Source of the DNA: Membranipora membranacea
Taxonomy: Eukaryota; Bryozoa; Gymnolaemata; Cheilostomatida; Membraniporidae
Direction of reading: 5' to 3'
NCBI GenBank assembly: GCA_914767715.1
Contig: OU612068.1
Location: 9,488,001-9,552,000 of the forward strand
DNA: 64,000 nucleotides
Both the position numbers and the translations under genes were made by a program. The first letter of the stretch is position 1; each line of letters starts with the position of its first letter. Below, in pieces: positions 59,201 through 64,000 of this stretch. Under the pieces are notes generated by a model that worked only from the letters and a program-made list of their open reading frames with translations, did no database searches and was not told the origin of the DNA.

Positions 59201-62200
59201 TTACTTTGTCCTCTATGCGGTGCTGAAGTAATGTGAACTACATCCCATTTAGTAAGAAACTTCTGGAATATTTCTCCTTTGAAATATGTAGCATTGTCAG
59301 TTACGAGTGAGTGAGGGATGCCCAACATACAAAACACGTCTTCTAGCTGTCTGATTATGGTCTTGGCCTCACAATCTTCAATGCGTCTTGCCACTATATA
59401 TCTGCTATAAAAATCTACTAGCACTAAATATTGGATAGAATCTTTTTCGCACACATCCGCTGCCAGACGCCACCATGTCCTATCTGGAAGAGGAGTCTGA
59501 GCAATCGGTTCTCTTGCTACCTTCCTGAATGGAATACAGCTAGTACACATTTTTACCAACTCTCGTATTTCCGCTGTCATCCCTGGCCACCATACCAACT
59601 CTGTTGCTCGTCGAATGCACTTTGATTCTCCTTGGTGACCTTTGTGGATGTCCTCTAACACTTTATCCCGTTCCATTCTAGGTATGTACACTCTATCCCA
59701 ATAGTATATAACTCCATCAATCTCCGTGAGAAAGTCCTTGAACGTAAAATACTTCTGCACCATTGGGTTGACTTTGACATACACTGGCCATCCCTCACGT
59801 ATATACTGTAGGAGTATAGTTGACTCTTCGTCTGCTAGTATTGCTGCTTTGATTCTATCTCTTCTTCTCTGTGATATGGGCAGGGACTCTGCTATTTCGC
59901 TTACTACCAGCTCGTTGGTGCTTTCTGAATCCATTCCACCAGGTAATGGAGCTCTGGATAACGCATCTGCTAATACTAATTTCTCTCCTGGCGTGTATGA
60001 TATCGAGTAAGTATATGCCATCATCCGTAATCGAAATCTCTGCACTCTAATAGGTAGCCTAGCCAATTCTTTATCTCCTAACACCGATATCAATGGTTTG
60101 TGATCTGTCTCTATCCTGAATTTTCTTCCTGCTAGATAGTAATGAAACTTCTCACATCCCCAACAAATTGCTAGAGCCTCCTTTTCTATTTGTGCGTATC
60201 TCCTTTCAGCCGGATTCATCGATCTTGAAGCGAATGCCACAGGTTTCCAACTGCCTTCCACTTTTTGCAATATAGCAGCTCCTAGACCATATGAGCTAGC
60301 GTCTGTACTTAGCAACGTCTCTGCTTCCAACTGGTAGGGAGTGAGCGTTGGAGCTCTGGCCAGTTTCCACTTTAACTCTTCAAATTGACTTTGTTGTTCA
60401 GCGTTCCATATCCACTCTCTGTCTTTCTTTAACAGTTGTCTCAACGCTGAAGTGTCTTCTGCCAATGTTGCTGTGAACTTGCCAATGTAATTCACAATTC
60501 CAAAGAATCTACGTAATTCCTTCCTGTTCTTTGGTGCAGCGAATTCTGTGATTGCTTTAGTCTTCTCTGGATCTACGTGAATTCCTTCATTGTTGATAAT
60601 GTGTCCCAAGAACTTCACTTCTGGCTTGCTAAATACACACTTATCTGGATTCAACGTAATACCTGCTGTACTCAATCTCTGTATCACTGCTTCTAACCTA
60701 GCATCATGTTCTTCTTGTGTTTCACCACAGATAAGTATGTCATCCATCTGACAGATCACACCTTCCAACCCTTCCAATACTTTTAGCATTTCACGCTGAA
60801 AGATTTCTGGAGCAGATGATATTCCAAATGGTAATCGTCGACAAAAATACCTCCCGAACGGTGTGATAAACGTTGTCAGTTTCTGGGCTTGCTCGCTTAG
60901 TCTTAGCTGCCAATAACCTGAGTTTGCATCCAGTTGACTAAATATTTTCGCACTTCCCAGGGCACTTAGCGTCTCTTCTGTAGTTGGTAATGGGTAGTAT
61001 TCTCTCAACACTGCCTGGTTCAGTCGGGTAAAATCAATGCATACGCAGATACTTTGATTTTTCTTTGGCACGACTATACAGGGCGCGCACCATTTTGTTG
61101 GAGCTTCTATTTTCTGAATAACTCCCAATGACTCCATCCTGTCAAGTTCCTTCTTTAGAGGTCCATGTCTTGCTGCTGCTATTCTTCTAGGTACAGCCTG
61201 TGCAAACGGAATTGCGTCCTCTCTTAGTGTTATATTCACTGATGTTTTCATTGATCCAAGTCCAGTGAACAGTTTTGGAAACCTATCCACCCAAGTATTC
61301 TCACTGACTGAGTTTATGAACTTTATGAGATTCAGCTTCTTTATTGTAGGCTTTCCTAGGAGAGGAGTTACTAAGCCGTTGACAAAGAATATAGTTTCCT
61401 CCACTTCACTGTGTTTAGTCTTCAAGGACACTATAGCTTTTCCAGCCACTTGCAAGAGTTGATTCCCAGCTGCCCTCAACTTCTTGTTTGTAGGGGTCAG
61501 TTTCATCCTCAGCTCCCTATTAAGTTCGGCCGATATTGCTGTAACTGCTGCTCCTGAATCTACTTTAAAATTTATTTTCTTGTTATTGTTGACTGTTATT
61601 TCTGAGAACCATGCTGAATCTGTCTCTGTAACTGTATCTAGTCATAAATCATCTGCTAGAAATAGGCTGTCAGTTTCCTCGACCAAGTGATCCGTCATTC
61701 TTGAATTGAGTTCACTTATCGATTTACCCTTCTTTTTACACACTACTGACTTCGCCCAGTGTCCTTTCTCACTGCAGACTTTGCACATTGTGTGTTTGGC
61801 TGGACAGATCTTTCCTCTGTGAAATGATTTCAGACAGAATTTACATGGACTATCTGCTGAAGGATATGCTGCTGATGAATATTCTGCTTTCTTCTTGTAG
61901 TCTTGTCTGCTACTAACATAGTCGATGTTCTCATCATTCCCTTCATTGAATTTTGATGTCTGCTGATGGTTGCTGACCCATTGTTTGGCCTTTTGTATGC
62001 ACTTGTGGAGATCCAAATCATCTAAGTCGATCAGGTATTCACGTAGTTTACTATCACGCACTCCTACTACAATTCGATCCCTCACCAAGTCGCCTTTGAC
62101 CGTACCATATTCACACTGATCTGCTTGGTTCTGCAGCTCCACGATATATTGATGAATGCTTTTCTCGCCTTGTTTCATCGTGTTGAACTTCGCTCTTTCG

Positions 62201-63307
62201 TATATAACGTTCTTGACTGGTTCAAAATAGTTATCAAACATACGGATAGTGTTTGCTAATGTTTCCTTCTTATTCTCTACTGACTCATCATATTCAAACT
62301 GAGCATAAATTGGCACACTCTCATTACCCATTTGCACCAGCATGTTAGATATTTGTTCAGGCTCAGACATAGCAGCATATTTCTTAGCAATCTTATAAAT
62401 GTCAAATTGCATCTTGAATGTCTTCCAGGCAGCGGATAAATTACCACTGGAAAAGTCTATTCTCTTACAGAATTTGTCGTCTTTCAATCCTTCTGCCATT
62501 CTCTATTAGTCAATATATACCTTGTAGATAGGGATCAATGTTCTTCTAATCATAAACTGAGTTATGGTCACTTTTTCTCATGAAAGAAAATTTTCCCGCC
62601 AAATTTTTCTAAGAGTAATTGGCCTCTGTATCTATTCAAGTATTTCCAGAATGACTTTGACTTCTGGCACCATGTAGGGTACTATGTGAGTAATGGTATT
62701 ACCTTAGTAAGAGTAGGTAGGCTTGATCCTAGTTCAGCTGTACTTCTCAGGTAATCTCCAGTTACAAGTTGCACCTTCAGGCTCTGCACATAGACTGCCT
62801 TCCTTCCGTATTTGTCCTTCACCTTCCTATGATGACCCCATACACAATCACGTGATGTTCTATCACTACACCCTAGTAGCAAACTTGACGGCAAGGTTAA
62901 GGTAATAAAATTCCTCCTGTGGCTGAAAAGGGACTGATATAATATAGGCCTAGTATAGGCAAAGAAAAAATTTAAAGATGGTGTGACTTTTTGATTGTTG
63001 TGTGTGACTGTGAGTGACTGGGTGATGGAGGAGTTACTAAAACTTTTAGCTTCTACCAAATAAATATCATTCATTTCTAAATCTTATTGATGTTTCTGTG
63101 ACCTCTTTAACCACTTTTTACACTTTCACTTACCTTTGAACAGAGTTACAACTTCTTCTGCACATGTAGAATCACCTAAAATTGATCTCAAAATAACCTC
63201 CATTTCTTCCAATTTCCCACACGCCAATTGCAGACGGTGCCGGAATTTCGCCGACCTGCCGACAGGCCTGTTCTCAGATATTTCAGTCTTAGCATTTGAT
63301 TTCCAAC
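56258..63307 (-). CDS. Unrecognised gene, last three exons (5' end not found)
   Basis: Exons 63307-63134 (GTAAGT donor), 56931-56798 and 56389-56258 join in phase: phase 1 at the first junction, phase 0 at the second. They encode about 146 residues ending at TGA (56258-56260). The first exon is polar and helical (SAKFRHRLQLACGKLEEMEV), the second is a charged helix (EVEEVLAMIRVRGARALMRT), and the last is acidic with VIVVESVI, which resembles a SUMO-interaction motif. The TTTAG before 63307 is an acceptor, so the gene continues upstream, probably beyond the window. I do not recognise the family. Its 6.2-kb intron contains the whole of Gypsy element 2, in the same orientation. Confidence 0.55.
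57123..57320 (-). repeat. 3' LTR of Gypsy element 2
   Basis: 198 bp, no difference seen from 62673-62870; flanked by CCCTA at 57118-57122. Confidence 0.95.
57321..57330 (-). other. Polypurine tract of element 2
   Basis: AAAGGGGAGA on the minus strand, directly before the 3' LTR; primes plus-strand synthesis. Confidence 0.75.
57557..58168 (-). CDS. ORF3 of element 2: SGNH-hydrolase-like protein
   Basis: A 203-residue protein from the ATG at 58168; the frame is open 19 codons further upstream to 58225. Block I of SGNH hydrolases appears as FIVLGNSLVRRL (Ser 12) at the same distance from the start as in element 1. Block V appears as LRDGLHVTQQIL (Asp 178, His 181), ending in the C-terminal helix. 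Block III is not clear (VGPLR). There is no signal peptide, membrane span or charged tail. The ATG directly follows TTTATATTTACAG, a good 3' splice site, suggesting a spliced subgenomic mRNA. Role unknown; active-site Ser-Asp-His are all present. Confidence 0.62.
   Translation of the reverse strand: MNSRTFIVLGNSLVRRLTIPDVEVISINGLDWEGARKYMIDNRRLFIDKHVYVLVGPLRFTSLHRSRREVAFCGHNLHTVHQLFAPFYNELSFLHISPVVCPLFPMNFTMYNGLTARRPIMTSFYNDWNAKIRGHVATENRHIMRFNTKYNVLAPCLNNRIFHRKKQHYAFRDRYLRDGLHVTQQILDEWAVEFQRVILKYTT
58169..58185 (-). promoter_or_regulatory. Candidate 3' splice site before ORF3 of element 2
   Basis: The minus strand reads TTTATATTTACAG ending at 58169, immediately before ATG. A possible donor is AAGGTAATA within the 5' LTR, but it is not established. 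Confidence 0.45.
58336..61641 (-). CDS. pol: Pol of Gypsy element 2 (protease, RT, RNase H, integrase, repetitive tail)
   Basis: In frame with gag after one TGA. The protease active site DSGA lies in the 45 codons between that stop and the first Met (61506), so a Met start there would lose it. From 61506: RT with FSQLDANSGYWQL, PFGRYFCRRLPFGIS and QMDD at 253-256; RNase H with STDAS and IEKEALAICWGCEKF; integrase H2C2 finger; integrase core with a final Asp and Glu 35 residues apart (VTDNATYF … GEAE). The last roughly 170 residues form an Ala-Val-Pro-rich tail with repeats like GAVAP and EAVAS, not seen in element 1. All catalytic residues are present. Confidence 0.93.
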   Translation of the reverse strand, partial: LDTVTETDSAWFSEITVNNNKKINFKVDSGAAVTAISAELNRELRMKLTPTNKKLRAAGNQLLQVAGKAIVSLKTKHSEVEETIFFVNGLVTPLLGKPTIKKLNLIKFINSVSENTWVDRFPKLFTGLGSMKTSVNITLREDAIPFAQAVPRRIAAARHGPLKKELDRMESLGVIQKIEAPTKWCAPCIVVPKKNQSICVCIDFTRLNQAVLREYYPLPTTEETLSALGSAKIFSQLDANSGYWQLRLSEQAQKLTTFITPFGRYFCRRLPFGISSAPEIFQREMLKVLEGLEGVICQMDDILICGETQEEHDARLEAVIQRLSTAGITLNPDKCVFSKPEVKFLGHIINNEGIHVDPEKTKAITEFAAPKNRKELRRFFGIVNYIGKFTATLAEDTSALRQLLKKDREWIWNAEQQSQFEELKWKLARAPTLTPYQLEAETLLSTDASSYGLGAAILQKVEGSWKPVAFASRSMNPAERRYAQIEKEALAICWGCEKFHYYLAGRKFRIETDHKPLISVLGDKELARLPIRVQRFRLRMMAYTYSISYTPGEKLVLADALSRAPLPGGMDSESTNELVVSEIAESLPISQRRRDRIKAAILADEESTILLQYIREGWPVYVKVNPMVQKYFTFKDFLTEIDGVIYYWDRVYIPRMERDKVLEDIHKGHQGESKCIRRATELVWWPGMTAEIRELVKMCTSCIPFRKVAREPIAQTPLPDRTWWRLAADVCEKDSIQYLVLVDFYSRYIVARRIEDCEAKTIIRQLEDVFCMLGIPHSLVTDNATYFKGEIFQKFLTKWDVVHITSAPHRGQSNGEAERAVQTVKGFLNKNINLQAALCSYRDTPLENGYSLAMLLFGRGLNSMGINNFRSVDVNRFKSKDTAIKSRLATNYNKRFAVRERSPLRLLQQVRVVDGTKRKPQIAIVVGTNGREVLLEKDGSILRRNRAQITKVPDPTTLIVSENRREGQELIPPPSAVQVAVASDNLAGAYASPPVTEAVASERCEHQSPVGTVAPTPVTGALAPEQVAGAVAPLQSKGAVAPLQHVYGAVASPPVAEAVASSSLGASAPEVGRKCKVAIAANQSKVASATKQSMVAFAANQ
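61639..61644 (-). promoter_or_regulatory. Candidate UGA-CUA stop-codon readthrough site (gag/pol, element 2)
   Basis: On the minus strand TTA-TGA-CTA-G: the same stop and neighbours as in element 1, here matching the strong UGA-CUAG form. Pol is open in the same frame beyond it. Confidence 0.8.
61642..62499 (-). CDS. gag: Gag of Gypsy element 2
   Basis: 285 residues, from ATG at 62499. A helix-rich capsid-like region (AAWKTFKMQFDIYKIAKKY; IRMFDNYFEPVKNVIYERAK) is followed by two zinc knuckles. The first, residues 219-232 (CKFCLKSFHRGKIC), is CX2CX4HX4C. The second, 239-254 (CKVCSEKGHWAKSVVC), has six residues before the last Cys in place of four, as in some Mag-like Gags. It ends at a TGA in a readthrough context and continues in frame as pol. 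It lacks the Gly-Arg box of element 1. Confidence 0.9.
   Translation of the reverse strand: MAEGLKDDKFCKRIDFSSGNLSAAWKTFKMQFDIYKIAKKYAAMSEPEQISNMLVQMGNESVPIYAQFEYDESVENKKETLANTIRMFDNYFEPVKNVIYERAKFNTMKQGEKSIHQYIVELQNQADQCEYGTVKGDLVRDRIVVGVRDSKLREYLIDLDDLDLHKCIQKAKQWVSNHQQTSKFNEGNDENIDYVSSRQDYKKKAEYSSAAYPSADSPCKFCLKSFHRGKICPAKHTMCKVCSEKGHWAKSVVCKKKGKSISELNSRMTDHLVEETDSLFLADDL
62659..62672 (-). other. Primer binding site of element 2
   Basis: TGGTGCCAGAAGTC directly after the 5' LTR on the minus strand. Resembles the tRNA-Leu type site but differs from that of element 1; the primer is not certain. Confidence 0.55.
62673..62870 (-). repeat. 5' LTR of Gypsy element 2
   Basis: 198 bp, no difference seen from 57123-57320; CCCTA follows at 62871-62875. 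Confidence 0.95.
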
Positions 63308-64000
63308 CTAAATGCAAAAGTGCATATGCTAACAGTATGCAAGTGCATATACTAACAGTACCCCCAGCACATGTTGGTTACCCATTTAGGGCAGTGAACT
63401 GACTGAACTTACCATGTTTCCTTGCTTCTTCCCCCCTTCTTCCTCTCCCTTGTGAAAAATTTTCTTTTTGCATGGGGGCCGCCATCTTTCTTTGAAATGT
63501 TTTGGGAATTGCGCTCTCATTCTCATTTTGCAAAGATAACCCTCATGCTTTTTGAAAGAAACATTGCCTTTTTATTGTTATTCAATAAAATACAAATGTT
63601 GGAATTTTTATCCAGTGCATTTCTCTTATTCCTTTATGCTGCCTGGGATTTAAAAGTGTTATGAGTTTAGTTAAAGCATGAATGAAGCTCTCTGGATTCA
63701 GGGATTTAGTAAATTGTTTGTACATTTCCGAAATGTATCATAATAGTTTATCGGTAGCCAGTTAAGACAGGTTCACTATCATTAAGCAGTGTAGAGCCTC
63801 TGCTGGATTGATTATCAATACCCAACTCTACATACCACTGTGTCAGCAAGTTTGGCACAATGCATGAAGCATACCTGACAAGTCTCCCTTTTTGTAGGGA
63901 GCCTCCCAGTTTTTAGGGGTATTTTCCACCTCCTCCCTATCTCCCTTTTTCCTCCCTTTTTTCAGCTTCCTTCACCCAGAAGACTTTTTAAGCTTCTTGT
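63308..64000. other. No gene recognised
   Basis: Intron or upstream sequence of the unrecognised gene. TGCATATGC-type short repeats at 63320-63360 and pyrimidine-rich stretches; no further exon could be placed. Confidence 0.45.

Larger units (their letters stand above)
57123..62870 (-). mobile_element. Ty3/Gypsy LTR retrotransposon, element 2 (Mag-like), full length
   Basis: A complete 5,748-bp element on the minus strand. The 198-bp LTRs (57123-57320, 62673-62870) are identical by eye, with TGTAG…CTACA ends and target duplication CCCTA (57118-57122, 62871-62875). It has a primer site, gag, in-frame pol, ORF3 and a polypurine tract. Its LTRs, Gag and ORF3 bear no close resemblance to element 1, so it is a separate family. 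No damage is seen in its ORFs. Confidence 0.95.

Overview
The window is nuclear DNA from an invertebrate animal. It is A+T-rich, the genes are split by short GT-AG introns, and two conserved animal housekeeping genes (ATG7 and NUDT2) can be read. Much of the rest is recent duplication and transposon insertion. An early-branching animal such as a sponge would fit, but the sequence does not prove this.

Layout. Positions 557-6912 (minus) hold the N-terminal and early E1-domain exons of ATG7, running off the left edge, with a frameshifted LINE antisense in one intron. Positions 10464-11581 (plus) hold a complete two-exon NUDT2. Positions 11.6-24.7 kb hold an array of direct and inverted copies of a small single-pass membrane protein whose tail carries an ITAM-like and an ITIM-like tyrosine motif. 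Two copies (14755-16787 and 20602-22450) are intact; the rest are relics. Two MITE insertions in the first unit have their empty sites in the second. Positions 26264-27153 (minus) hold a rhodopsin-like GPCR broken by one frameshift. Positions 30.8-53.6 kb (minus) hold four copies of a four-exon gene that looks like a GNAT N-acyltransferase: two intact (35533-38250, 48757-52144) and two broken. This cluster is split by a nested P/THAP-like element, a non-autonomous hAT element and a 10-bp minisatellite. Positions 56258-63307 (minus) hold the last three exons of an unrecognised gene whose intron has been entered by a retrotransposon.

The most striking content is two different, apparently young Ty3/Gypsy LTR retrotransposons: 39236-45167 (plus) and 57123-62870 (minus). 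Each has LTRs that are identical by eye, a 5-bp target duplication, and gag and pol in one frame separated by a single UGA. In both, that stop sits in the context UUA-UGA-CUA, a known readthrough signal. Each also has a third ORF after pol, in the place of env, with the GNS and DxxH signatures of an SGNH/GDSL hydrolase. The two elements have diverged in LTR, gag and ORF3, so sharing both features suggests a lineage trait. No genes could be read in several stretches, which are listed as such.
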